Assembly: GCA_002371825.1 (NCBI GenBank)
Contig: DFHF01000022.1
Coordinates: forward strand, 8,962 to 72,961
Direction of reading: 5' to 3'
Length of the DNA stretch: 64,000 bases
Origin: Ruminococcus flavefaciens
GTDB taxonomy: Bacteria; Bacillota; Clostridia; Oscillospirales; Ruminococcaceae
The stretch's first letter is position 1, and the number at the start of each line of letters is the position of its first letter. Under the pieces are notes generated by a model. It was not told the DNA's origin, did not search any database, and saw only the letters and a program-made list of their open reading frames with translations. The position numbers and the translations under genes are program-made. Shown piece after piece: positions 34,535-45,552 of this stretch.

Positions 34535-34560
34535 ACAGGCAGTCCCGAAAGACTGCCTGT
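34535..34560 (-). terminator. Terminator hairpin of clpB
   Basis: ACAGGCAGT pairs with ACTGCCTGT, 20 bases past the clpB stop. The following T-run is short, so efficiency is uncertain. Confidence 0.55.
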
Positions 34561-34580
34561 AATGCGTTATTGGCTGGGGG

Positions 34581-37178
<2,598 letters not shown>

Positions 37179-37224
37179 GATAATATCCTCCTTTTATTGT
37201 CTTTCTTTATATCTGACAGTCGGA

Positions 37225-37866
37225 CTAAACTATGCCCTGACTGATAACGTCTGCGAATCTCTTCTCCAGCACCGGGGCATTCTCGTGAAATCCTGCCGGG
37301 TCTGAGAAATATATCTGTACAGCGCTGTTAAGGTCGCTGAGGTATCTGCTTATAGCTTCACCGGACTGTTCCTCGGAGAGGCCTGAATTCAGGAGCCTTC
37401 TTGTGAAGGAGCCGCCGCTTATGGCTGCGGAATATCCGCTGTATCCTTTGGCTTCAAGTATTGCAGCTTCGGCCTTTGCCCGGTACCGGAAGAAGTTTCC
37501 GAACATTTCAGTCAGTACATCGCTCTGTGTGCGTATCTGAACTTTCAGAGTGCCGATATACTTGTCAGGGAGCCGGTCAAGCTCTACTTTATAATTTATG
37601 GTGGGGCGGTATTTGTATTCAAGAGCGGTGCGGAGTGTCATAAGCGATGCTGAGCGCTGCTGCTGAATACGGAAGCTGCTGCTTATCATATCAGACATGG
37701 TCTGGAAAATATCATGCATCCGCATTTCCGGAGTGACGCAGGAGAGATTTTCTGCGAGTATCTGATTTATAAGATTGGAGCGGCTTGTGCCTCTCCGATA
37801 GGCCTCTGCATCAACTGCTTTGATAACGTCGTCCATGAGGACGAGGCTATAGACACTTTTTTTCAT
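37225..37866 (-). CDS. Ribbon-helix-helix (CopG-like) protein upstream of clpB
   Basis: The 213-residue protein starts with a CopG-type RHH fold (about 1-45; KKSVYSLVLMDDVIKAVDAEAYRRGTSRSNLINQIL), followed by an unrecognised mixed helical region (about 60-213) with two conserved-looking blocks (TLRTALEYKYRPTINYKVEL and FGNFFRYRAKAEAAILEAKG). ATG at 37866 is chosen because AAAGGAGG lies 8 bases before it; the longer frame to 37956 covers the promoter. RHH proteins usually repress their own operon. Here the partner gene is clpB, so it may control clpB, replacing CtsR/HrcA (inference). Confidence 0.7.
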   Translation of the reverse strand: MKKSVYSLVLMDDVIKAVDAEAYRRGTSRSNLINQILAENLSCVTPEMRMHDIFQTMSDMISSSFRIQQQRSASLMTLRTALEYKYRPTINYKVELDRLPDKYIGTLKVQIRTQSDVLTEMFGNFFRYRAKAEAAILEAKGYSGYSAAISGGSFTRRLLNSGLSEEQSGEAISRYLSDLNSAVQIYFSDPAGFHENAPVLEKRFADVISQGIV

Positions 37867-37888
37867 ATTCATCGCCTCCTTTATATAT

Positions 37889-37917
37889 AGAGTATCACGG
37901 ATTATAGAATTTGTCAA
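37889..37917 (-). promoter_or_regulatory. Promoter of the RHH-clpB unit
   Basis: Minus strand -35 TTGACA (37917-37912), 17-base spacer, -10 TACTCT (37894-37889). A TATAAT lies only 5 bases after the TTGACA and is out of register. The leader is short. Confidence 0.65.
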
Positions 37918-38004
37918 GCGAATTATATAATTTTTCACGCAAATTTCACATTGCAAAAAAATACGGACATATCCTCACACAATGGCAAAGACAGTCCGCA
38001 GGGC

Positions 38005-38259
38005 AAAAAAAATCCTTCCCGTGAGGGAAGGAAACTTCGGTTCAAACGGATAAACCGTTTAGCACTGTGAACCGAGCCATAGACAATAAGTTAAAACAAG
38101 TTATTGAGAATAGAAAACATGAAAAAATTACAAATGAAAGGGGTTAGTTTTATGTGTTAATGAAACTTTTTCTATGGCGTGCAAATGAATCAATACTCAT
38201 TATCAAGCACATGAGAGGGGAGGGCGCTTGATATTGAATACCCATATTCTTCATTTGCT
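38005..38259 (-). ncRNA. Candidate stand-alone structured RNA, about 255 nt
   Basis: On the minus strand a promoter (see 38266-38294) is followed by a dense set of pairings with no usable open frame. P1 GCAAATGAA/TTCATTTGC (38258-38250 with 38189-38181) encloses GAATA/TATTC and ATCAAGC/GCTTGAT. P2 GCCATAGA/TCTATGGC joins 38178-38171 to 38083-38076 around a CAATAA/TTATTG stem and a single-stranded CTAACCCCTTTC. P3 CGGTTCA/TGAACCG (38074-38068 with 38044-38038) holds an inner AACGG/CCGTT. It ends in a textbook terminator (CCTTCCC/GGGAAGG, 38031-38014, then eight T). The family is not recognised; raiA-motif RNA and a 6S-like RNA are candidates, but the ends do not pair as in 6S. Confidence 0.7.
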
Positions 38260-38265
38260 GATTGT

Positions 38266-38294
38266 ATTATAGCGCAAAACGAGAATCAATGCAA
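38266..38294 (-). promoter_or_regulatory. Promoter of the candidate ncRNA
   Basis: Minus strand -35 TTGCAT (38294-38289), 17-base spacer, -10 TATAAT (38271-38266); predicted start near 38259, one base before helix P1 begins. The rest of 38295-38419 is AT-rich with no further feature apart from short direct ACAAAACT repeats (near 38305-38330). Confidence 0.7.
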
Positions 38295-38419
38295 TATACA
38301 AAACTACACAAAACTGCACAAAACTGTATTTTGGACGCGTTTTTAGTATTTTTTCATGTCAACTTTTTGTAAATAAGTTTTCTGAATTTATAAATTTACA
38401 TAATAGCAATGATTTTTCT

Positions 38420-39847
38420 TTAATTCAAGGAGAATATATTCTTTCCGTCTTCGACTGTCACTGAGTCAGAACTGCTGCCGTTGACAACGGTGTAAAAACT
38501 GCTTCCAATGGCTATCTCGGGAGCCAGCATCATCAGGCTTCTGAAGCTATTGTGAGGGGCAAAGCTGACCATCTGAGTACCGTCAAGGACCATTTCCACC
38601 TTGCTTCCTGCTGAGACAGACTCCCCCAGGTCGACAATAATATACGGGGTATTTGAATATGTAGGCGCAGAGACCAGATTTCCGGCCGCAAAGAGGTATC
38701 CGCCGGTATAATTGAAGCTTCCGGCTGCATAGATAGAGCTTTTCTCCTCCTTAGTGCCGCCTGATACTATAGCTGAACCGCCGTTGATATTGATAGTTCC
38801 CTTGGATTTTATACCGTTAGTACCGCCTTTTATGTCGAGAGTTCCGCCGTTTATCGTAACATCGTCGTGAGCGGTGAGACCTGTCTTAACAGCTTTGATA
38901 TTGTAGATACCGTTTTCGATGATAATATCGTCGTCACTTGAAATGCCATGAGCGTTTCCTGAGTTTATATTGAGAGTGCCATTGCCCTTGAAACGCAGGG
39001 TATCATTGGAGAAGATAACACCGTTGTTTATCTTGTCATTTCCGCCGTCGCTGAGAGTATTGACAGTGCCTTCACGGACTTTTATGGTGCATTTTTTAGC
39101 TTCGTTGACCAAAATGGCCGGGCCGGAAGAATTGGAGATATCAACTCCGTCAAGGATTACGGTAACATCTTCTTCTGTAGCTGTATTGACACATATCTGT
39201 CCTGACATCTTGCCTGAGAAGCGGTAATCTCCGCCGGCGGTAATGGTGACTACGCTGCCTGATACGGAAACATTTTCTCCGGTGACCTTGGGTGAGGAGC
39301 TCAGTGTGATCTCAGCAGTGTATACTTTTTCATCAGAAGGAGCGTCTGTGGGAGATTGCTGCTCCTGACTGCCGGATGAACTGCTGCCTGAGCTGCTGTT
39401 TCCGGAGGAGCTGTTTCCGCCTGAGGAGCTGCTGCCTGAGGTATTTCCCCCTGATGACTGGCCTGATGATGAGCTGCCGGATGAGGAATTTCCGCTACCG
39501 GAGGAAGAGTTTCCGGAAGAGGCCGAAGCTGTATTGGTGGAACTGCTGCTTCCGGAGTTCTTTGCTGTAGTTGAAGTGGTTTTATTGTCATTATTGGCTT
39601 TTGCAGTTGTCTGAGAGTTCTTTTCCGAACTCTTCGTACTGCTTTCACTGCTTTCAGAGGTCTCCTCCTCTGTACTGCTGCCGGATACGTCAGAGCTGCT
39701 GCTGCCTGCTGACGGAAGATCTGAAACCATTGTTGTCTCGGGATCGCTGCCAGTTTTTTCAGAGCTGCTGCTTATTATTCCGCAGGAGGCAGTTCCGCCT
39801 ATCATTGTAATAGAGATGAGTGCCGCAAGAAATCTTTTGTGGTTCAT
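38420..39847 (-). CDS. Cthe_2159-like carbohydrate-binding beta-helix lipoprotein
   Basis: The 475-residue lipoprotein (lipobox GTASC, Cys22) has a very long Ser/Gly/Thr linker (about 25-175) and then a domain of the Cthe_2159 type (about 178-450) built from beta-helix repeats: DVTVILDGVDISNSSGPAI, GNGTLNINSGNAHGISSDDDIII and NGGTLDIKGGTNGIKSKG. The founding member from a cellulolytic Clostridium binds cellulose and pectic acid. It is likely displayed on the cell surface. DUF4956 and VTC genes lie just upstream, an association seen repeatedly with this family. Confidence 0.85.
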   Translation of the reverse strand: MNHKRFLAALISITMIGGTASCGIISSSSEKTGSDPETTMVSDLPSAGSSSSDVSGSSTEEETSESSESSTKSSEKNSQTTAKANNDNKTTSTTAKNSGSSSSTNTASASSGNSSSGSGNSSSGSSSSGQSSGGNTSGSSSSGGNSSSGNSSSGSSSSGSQEQQSPTDAPSDEKVYTAEITLSSSPKVTGENVSVSGSVVTITAGGDYRFSGKMSGQICVNTATEEDVTVILDGVDISNSSGPAILVNEAKKCTIKVREGTVNTLSDGGNDKINNGVIFSNDTLRFKGNGTLNINSGNAHGISSDDDIIIENGIYNIKAVKTGLTAHDDVTINGGTLDIKGGTNGIKSKGTININGGSAIVSGGTKEEKSSIYAAGSFNYTGGYLFAAGNLVSAPTYSNTPYIIVDLGESVSAGSKVEMVLDGTQMVSFAPHNSFRSLMMLAPEIAIGSSFYTVVNGSSSDSVTVEDGKNIFSLN

Positions 39848-39879
39848 AAAAAACTCTCCTTTACATTTGATTTATATAA

Positions 39880-39908
39880 ATTATACACGATTTTACTGTC
39901 ATTATCAA
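39880..39908 (-). promoter_or_regulatory. Promoter of the Cthe_2159-like gene
   Basis: Minus strand -35 TTGATA (39908-39903), 17-base spacer, -10 TATAAT (39885-39880). It lies between the DUF4956 terminator and the lipoprotein start, so this gene can be transcribed separately. Confidence 0.75.
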
Positions 39909-39914
39909 GTATAA

Positions 39915-39955
39915 AAAGAAAATGTCAGACCTGATCTCCTATCGGGTCTGACACA
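39915..39955 (-). terminator. Terminator of the VTC-DUF4956 unit
   Basis: TGTCAGACC pairs with GGTCTGACA (39927-39953 region) and is followed on the minus strand by TTTTCTTTTT. Confidence 0.75.
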
Positions 39956-39987
39956 TTCTGGTAGGGTAAAAATCTGCAATAAGAAGA

Positions 39988-40734
39988 TCAGCTTTCGTAG
40001 ATCTTATCGTCGTATTTAAAGAATACAAGATTAATAGTCATATTGCCGTTGAGAGCACGAAGCTCATCGATGAATTTTTTCTGGTCGATGTTGTCGTTTA
40101 CATCAACGCTGTAGATAAGCTCAAAGAGGGTACCGAAGTTTGTGGTCTTGACTCTGCGGAGCTTATGGAATTCTGTGTACTTATTGAGAGTGGGCTCGAA
40201 AACTCCCTGATAATCGAGGTTTTCGGGGATAGTGATCTTGAGGGTCATATGTCTGCGGCTGTTTTCACCGAAGTTTATGGCTGTAAGTGCGAACATAACT
40301 GCAGCAAGAAGGATGAAGAATACTACTGCGAATCCGACATATCCTATTCCGCAGGCAACGCCTACTGCCATTGCGAAGAAGATATATGAGATATCCTTCG
40401 GGTCACCTGCAACGCTTCGGAATCGGACGAGGCTGAATGCTCCGGCCACGCTAATAGCGCCTGCGGTGGAGTTGATAACGAGAAGTATCAGTGTGACTAT
40501 AGTAGGGAGCATTATCATAGTCATGACATAGCTCTGTGAGTAGCCTTCTTTTTTATGGGTGAGGATGTAGATAAGTCCTATAAGGATACCAAGTATAAGT
40601 GCGGCGATGATGCAGAGGAAAAATTCGCCTGTCTTTATCTCTGCGAGTATGGAATTTGAACCGTTGAGGATAGAATCTGCGTCTTCCTCAGAATAACGAG
40701 AGAGAACATTGCCGAAGAAACCATTTGGGAACAT
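39988..40734 (-). CDS. DUF4956 membrane protein
   Basis: The 248-residue protein has four membrane helices (about 30-145), with AISVAGAFSLVRFRSVAGDPKDISYIF as the DUF4956 signature, and a cytoplasmic C-terminal alpha/beta domain (about 155-245). Function is unknown; the family is tied to VTC polyphosphate polymerase genes and CotH kinases. It starts 5 bases after the VTC gene. Confidence 0.9.
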   Translation of the reverse strand: MFPNGFFGNVLSRYSEEDADSILNGSNSILAEIKTGEFFLCIIAALILGILIGLIYILTHKKEGYSQSYVMTMIMLPTIVTLILLVINSTAGAISVAGAFSLVRFRSVAGDPKDISYIFFAMAVGVACGIGYVGFAVVFFILLAAVMFALTAINFGENSRRHMTLKITIPENLDYQGVFEPTLNKYTEFHKLRRVKTTNFGTLFELIYSVDVNDNIDQKKFIDELRALNGNMTINLVFFKYDDKIYES

Positions 40735-40739
40735 ATTTT

Positions 40740-41534
40740 TTACACACTCCTGTTCATGAAAATGCTGTTATTGACCATTGATATGCCGGAAATATAAATA
40801 TTCTTTTTTGAGCCTTCAACCTGCTCTTTTACGAAATTGGTATAGGCTTTTCCGTATTTTGAGAAGCTGGTCTTGAATATCTCCATCTCTGAGAGCTTTC
40901 TTACCAGCCAGTCCGGCATAGCGTCTGAGACCTTGACCTCCATAAGTCTCTGGTCGGCACCTATTATGTAGTTGCCGTAGCTTTCGTAATTGAGCCCCAG
41001 GTCGTAGCGGCGCTCAGTTATCTTTCTGTCGAAGGTAAGACGGAAATCACTGTTTTCCTTGCCGAAGAATGCCTCACGCTGATAGCTGATATACTGCTTC
41101 GGAGCGATAGGGTAGTGGTCGAGGAAGGCATCCAGCTCACGGAATACCTGTTCTGTAATGTATTTTGATATCTCAGGCTTGGTGCGGTCTTTAAGGTATG
41201 CTTCCGACTCAGCCAGAGTCATTGATACACGGCGCTTTGTAACGATGCCGCCGATTTTTTTCTTGATCTCAAGAAATACTGTATCATCAGGTGCTGCAGG
41301 GGAGTAATAGCTGCGAAGTCTGATCTTTTCCTTATAGTAGGGCTTTGCGAGGGATTCTCTTATAAGGTAATCGTCCGGGGTGTCGTAGTAGATGTTGTAG
41401 ATGCCGTATTCTTTTCCGCCGATGCAGTACTTATCAGGGTTCATATACTCATTTATGACTTCCATGAGGCCATGGTACTGATCCATATTAAGCAGGAATT
41501 TTATTTCCTTACGGGCAAAAGTATTGATAGCCAT
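40740..41534 (-). CDS. VTC domain (polyphosphate polymerase-like) protein
   Basis: The 264-residue protein has the VTC/CYTH-like tunnel fold: N-terminal RKEIKFLLN, YYDTPDDYLIRESL, KEKIRLRSY, FLEIKKKIGGIVTKRRV and the C-terminal YIIGADQRLMEVKVSD. The basic and acidic residues of the ATP tunnel are kept. Eukaryotic VTC4 makes polyphosphate; bacterial members are thought to act similarly, but this is not shown for this cluster. It is cytoplasmic with no signal peptide. Upstream (41535-41865) is a short GC stem and AT-rich DNA, with TATAAT-like boxes but no convincing -35 for this gene. Confidence 0.9.
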   Translation of the reverse strand: MAINTFARKEIKFLLNMDQYHGLMEVINEYMNPDKYCIGGKEYGIYNIYYDTPDDYLIRESLAKPYYKEKIRLRSYYSPAAPDDTVFLEIKKKIGGIVTKRRVSMTLAESEAYLKDRTKPEISKYITEQVFRELDAFLDHYPIAPKQYISYQREAFFGKENSDFRLTFDRKITERRYDLGLNYESYGNYIIGADQRLMEVKVSDAMPDWLVRKLSEMEIFKTSFSKYGKAYTNFVKEQVEGSKKNIYISGISMVNNSIFMNRSV

Positions 41535-41865
41535 AATTTCTCCGAAACGGCAGTGCCGCCCGGAGTTTCACACTCCTTTCGTATCGTTTGATTATATTAT
41601 AATTTCCCATTCTTAAAATTATCTTAAAAAATGCGGTGAATTTTTGTGATGTCTGACTGCTTCGGCGGTGCTTTATATGATATCTGAATGGGAAATATAT
41701 AACATGATAACTGAAAAATCACGCAATATCCGTAATTTCTTTGTATTCTTATTATACCATACATTTCCCGATGTGTTAACAAATAATTAATAAGTCCGCA
41801 ATAATTTTCATCTTAAAAGACCATAATCGCAAAAAATGGTCAGAATTTAAGAAAGAAAATAGCAC

Positions 41866-41894
41866 TTGAAAACCTACTTAACCTATGGTATAAT
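41866..41894 (+). promoter_or_regulatory. Promoter of the Rrf2 gene
   Basis: TTGAAA (41866-41871), 17-base spacer, TATAAT (41889-41894), 30 bases before the ATG. The CTTAACCTATGG spacer could include an Rrf2-type binding site (inference). Confidence 0.8.
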
Positions 41895-41924
41895 AATATT
41901 ATAAAGTACGAAAGGAGTGGGTGA

Positions 41925-42362
41925 ATGAAGATATCCACTAAAGGAAGATATGCACTAAGGATGATGTACGACCTGGCACTTCATCGTGAGGATGGCTATA
42001 TATCCCTTAAAGACATTGCAGAGCGGCAGAATATTTCTAAAAAATATCTCGAGCAGATAGTTCCTCTTCTTAACAAGAGCGGCGTGTTAAAAACAAACAG
42101 AGGAAATAAGGGCGGCTATATGCTTGCCAAAAAAGCTGAGGATTATACTGTGGGAGATATACTCCGTGCTACTGAGGGCAGTATTGCACCTGTTGCCTGC
42201 CTCGAATATGAGCCGAATGAGTGCCCGAGAGCAGGAGAATGCTCCACATTATTCGTTTGGGAAGGACTCTATCAGAAGATAAGTGAGTATCTCGACAGCG
42301 TGACCCTTCAGGATATAATAGACCGCAACTCCTGTCCCGAAGGCGGAGACTACTGCATATAA
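41925..42362 (+). CDS. Rrf2 family transcriptional regulator (IscR-like Cys set)
   Basis: The 145-residue protein has the Rrf2 winged helix (MKISTKGRYALRMMYDLALH, then QNISKKYLEQIVPLLNKSGVLKTNRGNKGGY) and three cysteines in ACLEYEPNECPRAGEC, spaced C-x7-C-x5-C as in Fe-S-binding IscR. It may sense cluster status and control Fe-S genes such as the SUF pair at 11.5 kb; no isc genes are adjacent. AAAGGAG precedes the ATG, and a terminator follows at once. Confidence 0.92.
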   Translation: MKISTKGRYALRMMYDLALHREDGYISLKDIAERQNISKKYLEQIVPLLNKSGVLKTNRGNKGGYMLAKKAEDYTVGDILRATEGSIAPVACLEYEPNECPRAGECSTLFVWEGLYQKISEYLDSVTLQDIIDRNSCPEGGDYCI

Positions 42363-42370
42363 TGTAAATA

Positions 42371-42409
42371 CCCCGCACCAGTGTAAAAGACCTGATGCGG
42401 GGCTTTTTA
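42371..42409. terminator. Terminator after the Rrf2 gene
   Basis: CCCCGCA pairs with TGCGGGG with a long loop and a T-run of five. It separates the Rrf2 gene from a convergent lipoprotein gene. Confidence 0.75.
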
Positions 42410-42434
42410 TACATTTTTGGTCAGAAGGGAAGGA

Positions 42435-43088
42435 TCATTCATTGCTCGGGGATGTAGTATTGTACTCCTGACTGTCAGTAACTGACTCGATAAGAGCATC
42501 CTCGTCGAAGGAATCGGTGATCTTGAGCATATCTTCAAGAGAATACGGGATATTCTTCCATCCGTCATTTTCGAGGAAGACCATACACTCAACATCTGTA
42601 TCAGCTTCGCCCGTGGTATTTGTAATAGAGCAGGTGAACTCATATCCCTCAATTGCTTTGAAATTGCTGGAGCGGGTATAGATACCGGCCTGTGCGGACA
42701 CGGCAGCGAAGAACTCGTTTGCAGATGCGAGCTGTTCCTCTGTGAAGGCGACTTTTTTATCTATAGAGACGATCTTGGGCTGCTGCTCTATAAGATCAAT
42801 ATAGCCTTTCTGTCCGGTATTGAAATTCTGGATCGAATTCTCGTACATATTCTGCTCCTTGAGAGCCTGTATTGTGAGACCGGGGTACATATATTTATAG
42901 CAGACTTCTCCGGAATCTGGTGTATATACAGCGGCATAGGCCTCGTTGAGAGCGTCCTCGGGCGAATCAGCCTTCTGAGCATCACCGCTTACCTCGCTGT
43001 AGTTTTTTGAGCTTTTGGGAGTTCCGCAGGCTGTAAGTGTACAGGCAAGCAATACTGCTGCAAGAGCAGTCAAAGATCTTTTTTTCAT
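42435..43088 (-). CDS. Lipoprotein, paralogue of the one at 47.0-47.6 kb
   Basis: The 217-residue lipoprotein (lipobox LTAC, Cys21) has a short linker and a C-terminal domain (about 40-200). It shares an order of motifs with the lipoprotein at 47012-47578: a helix near PEDALNEAY, EEQLASANEFF, a VxEGYE-like strand (AIEGYEFTCSI) and VFLENDGWKNI. The pattern recalls NTF2-like or DUF5105-type lipoproteins, without firm assignment. It has its own promoter and converges on the Rrf2 gene. Confidence 0.7.
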   Translation of the reverse strand: MKKRSLTALAAVLLACTLTACGTPKSSKNYSEVSGDAQKADSPEDALNEAYAAVYTPDSGEVCYKYMYPGLTIQALKEQNMYENSIQNFNTGQKGYIDLIEQQPKIVSIDKKVAFTEEQLASANEFFAAVSAQAGIYTRSSNFKAIEGYEFTCSITNTTGEADTDVECMVFLENDGWKNIPYSLEDMLKITDSFDEDALIESVTDSQEYNTTSPSNE

Positions 43089-43176
43089 ATTTTCCTCCGT
43101 TATTATGGTTATCCTGAGTCCTCACGGAAAATTTGCCGTGGGTGACATCCGGAATAATATTTTTGTTTCGCAGGTA

Positions 43177-43205
43177 ATTATATCACGATATTACAGTAAT
43201 GTCAA
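43177..43205 (-). promoter_or_regulatory. Promoter of the 42.4-kb lipoprotein gene
   Basis: Minus strand -35 TTGACA (43205-43200), 17-base spacer, -10 TATAAT (43182-43177): full consensus, just past the NSS transporter stop. Confidence 0.85.
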
Positions 43206-43223
43206 ATCCGGCGAAGGCGGATA

Positions 43224-44630
43224 TCATATCTCTGTCACGAATGGGGTAAGCAGAATGATTATCATGCATACAGGGCAGATGTATTTCAGCATGACATTGT
43301 ACAGTGCCTTTGAGCGGAAGCGTTTTTCGCCGTACATTACCTCTTCCTCTACATATTTTGTCTTTGCCACATATCCTACAAGTACACAGGTAAGGAAGGC
43401 AAGGACAGGCATCATAAGGTTATTGGTGATAAAGTCGAAGAAATCGAGTATCTGCTTATCGAAGATAGTGAAGCTGCTCCATGAGCTGTATCCGAGGACT
43501 GAGAGCATACCTATCGCAATGGTGAACACTATTACTATTACACAGCTTATCTTACGGCTGATGGAGAATTTCTCCATAACCACAGCGGTAACAGTTTCCA
43601 TAAGGGAGATAGAGGATGTAAGAGCAGCCAGAGCAACAAGTATGAAAAATGCTGCACCGATGAACTGTCCGGCAGGCATTGAATCGAATACCTTGGGGAG
43701 AGTTATGAACATAAGACCGGGACCTGCATTGAGGGCATCCTTGTCACCGTCTGAGAAGACGAATACTGCCGGTACGATGATAAGTCCTGCAAGGAATGCA
43801 ACTAAGGTATCGAAGACCTCTATCTGCCTTACAGAGCTTTCAATGGAGTCGTCCTTGCGCATATATGAGCCGTAGGTTATCATTATTCCCATGGCCAGAG
43901 ACATTGAGTAGAAAAGCTGTCCGACTGCGGCAGCAATTGTTTTGAGCAGCTTTGAAGGGGACATATCCGAAACATCAGGAAGCACATAGTATTTAAGACC
44001 GCTTCCCGCACCTTTGAGTGTAAGTGTGTAGATACTTATTCCTATTATCAGCACAAGGAGTACAGGCATCAGTATCTTGCTGACTTTTTCAATGCCCTTT
44101 TCAACACCCATAATAACTACTACAGAGCCTATGAGAACATAGAGTACGAAGAAGAAAGCAGGCTCTCCCAGCTGACCGATGAAGTGTTCAAAGAATGACA
44201 GACCGTTTCCCTCAGAGTCGGCATTGTAGACCTTATTAGCCATATCTGCACCCTGACCTGTGAGGAAGGCTGTCATATATTTAAGTACCCAGCCGCCTAT
44301 TACGCAGTAATACGGGAGTATCAGTGCGGGTACTGCTGCTGCCAGCCAGCCGAGAGGTGCAAAGCGCTTGTTGACGGTACGGTAAGCGCCGATAACACTT
44401 TTTCCGGTGCGGCGGCCGATGGCGATCTCAGTAAGCATGAGGGTGAAGCCGAAGGTAACTGCAAATATCAGATAGACCAGCAGGAAAAATCCGCCGCCGT
44501 ATTTAGCGGCAAGATAGGGGAATCTCCAGATATTTCCGAGGCCTACTGCGGAGCCGGCTGCTGCAAGGACGAAGCCTATCTTTGAGCCGAAGCCTCCTCT
44601 TGATGAGGTTGTTTCTGTCTTGGTTTCCAT
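43224..44630 (-). CDS. NSS family sodium-dependent transporter
   Basis: The 468-residue transporter has the bacterial NSS (LeuT-like) hallmarks: GSKIGFVLAAAGSAVGLGNIWRFPY at the first helix, GGGFFLLVYL, and about 11-12 helices, fitting Na+-coupled uptake of amino acids or related solutes. ATG at 44630 has AAAGGAA ahead and starts the conserved cytoplasmic tail; the longer frame to 44672 would overlap the kinase gene. It is last in a five-gene operon with a two-component system, so its expression or substrate may be tied to that sensor. Confidence 0.93.
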   Translation of the reverse strand: METKTETTSSRGGFGSKIGFVLAAAGSAVGLGNIWRFPYLAAKYGGGFFLLVYLIFAVTFGFTLMLTEIAIGRRTGKSVIGAYRTVNKRFAPLGWLAAAVPALILPYYCVIGGWVLKYMTAFLTGQGADMANKVYNADSEGNGLSFFEHFIGQLGEPAFFFVLYVLIGSVVVIMGVEKGIEKVSKILMPVLLVLIIGISIYTLTLKGAGSGLKYYVLPDVSDMSPSKLLKTIAAAVGQLFYSMSLAMGIMITYGSYMRKDDSIESSVRQIEVFDTLVAFLAGLIIVPAVFVFSDGDKDALNAGPGLMFITLPKVFDSMPAGQFIGAAFFILVALAALTSSISLMETVTAVVMEKFSISRKISCVIVIVFTIAIGMLSVLGYSSWSSFTIFDKQILDFFDFITNNLMMPVLAFLTCVLVGYVAKTKYVEEEVMYGEKRFRSKALYNVMLKYICPVCMIIILLTPFVTEI

Positions 44631-44655
44631 GGGAGTAACATTTCCTTTCGTCGTT

Positions 44656-45543
44656 TTATTTTTTGAAAACAATGTTTATTCTGAACAGTCCGTTGTTTTT
44701 TTCTGCGGAAATACTTCCGCCCAGAAGCTCTGTGAACTGTTTTGCTATAGCCAGTCCCAGACCGGTATTGCCCTTTGTACGGGAGATGTCTGTGGTGTAG
44801 AACTCATCGAAGACTCTTTCCGTATCGAGCTCAGGGTCATTGAGCCCGTTCTCGAAGGTCAGGGAAATCGTCTCTCCGCCGCTGACTGATATAACGAGAT
44901 CATCTGAACCGTGCTTCAGCGCATTGCCTATCAGGTTATCGAATATCCTCATGAGCATATTCCTGTTCGAGATCATCTTTATTCTGCCGGAGCTGCATTT
45001 AAGGTCGATCTTACGGCCTCTTGCGGAGTAGTCATCGTAGTAGTGAGCCACAGCCTCCTCCAGTATGCCTGTCAGGTTAACGGGCTCAGTTTCCGGTGAC
45101 TTTCCGGAGGATATCATTTTTGAGAACTCAAAGAAGGAATCAATGAGCTCCTCCAGTCTAAGCAGTCTTTTTTCTGCCGTCACTATACTGTGGGAGCGTT
45201 CTTCGCTGCTGATATTATCATCCTGAGCCATAGAGATATGCCCCATAGCAGAGGTGAGAGGAGTTCTCAGGTCGTGGGAGATATTCGTCATCATCTGTTC
45301 AAGATCGTGATTTTTCCGCTGGTATTCAGCATCGTACCGACGGATATCCTTGAGTATGGAGTTCACTTCATTTATAAGCTCCGGAGGCAAAGCTCTGCCG
45401 CTGGTATGGAGCAGCTGGTTAGTATCCTCTTTTCTTATCTCACGGAGCTTTTCAGCAGCTTTAATGGCGGCTCTGTATCTGATGATAAGCACAGCCAGAA
45501 GAACTGCACAGATGATGCTGAGAATTATAACAGCTGTCAACAT
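44656..45543 (-). CDS. Sensor histidine kinase
   Basis: The 295-residue kinase has a single N-terminal membrane helix (about 2-23) with almost no extracellular loop, a coiled linker, a HisKA domain with the phospho-acceptor His in NISHDLRTPLTSAMGH, and an HATPase domain (NLIGNALKHGSDD N-box, GNTGLGLAIAKQF G-box). The absence of an external sensor suggests intramembrane sensing or help from a partner. ATG at 45543 (TAGGTG ahead) is preferred over GTG at 45552. It is 9 bases after the response regulator. Confidence 0.92.
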   Translation of the reverse strand: MLTAVIILSIICAVLLAVLIIRYRAAIKAAEKLREIRKEDTNQLLHTSGRALPPELINEVNSILKDIRRYDAEYQRKNHDLEQMMTNISHDLRTPLTSAMGHISMAQDDNISSEERSHSIVTAEKRLLRLEELIDSFFEFSKMISSGKSPETEPVNLTGILEEAVAHYYDDYSARGRKIDLKCSSGRIKMISNRNMLMRIFDNLIGNALKHGSDDLVISVSGGETISLTFENGLNDPELDTERVFDEFYTTDISRTKGNTGLGLAIAKQFTELLGGSISAEKNNGLFRINIVFKK

Positions 45544-45552
45544 AGGCTGCAC

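Noticed and set aside
38038..38074. tRNA-like GGTTCAAA and a CIRCE-like TTAGCACT in the ncRNA region
   Set aside because: There is no acceptor stem or anticodon arm, and the CIRCE inverted partner is missing; both strings are part of helix P3.
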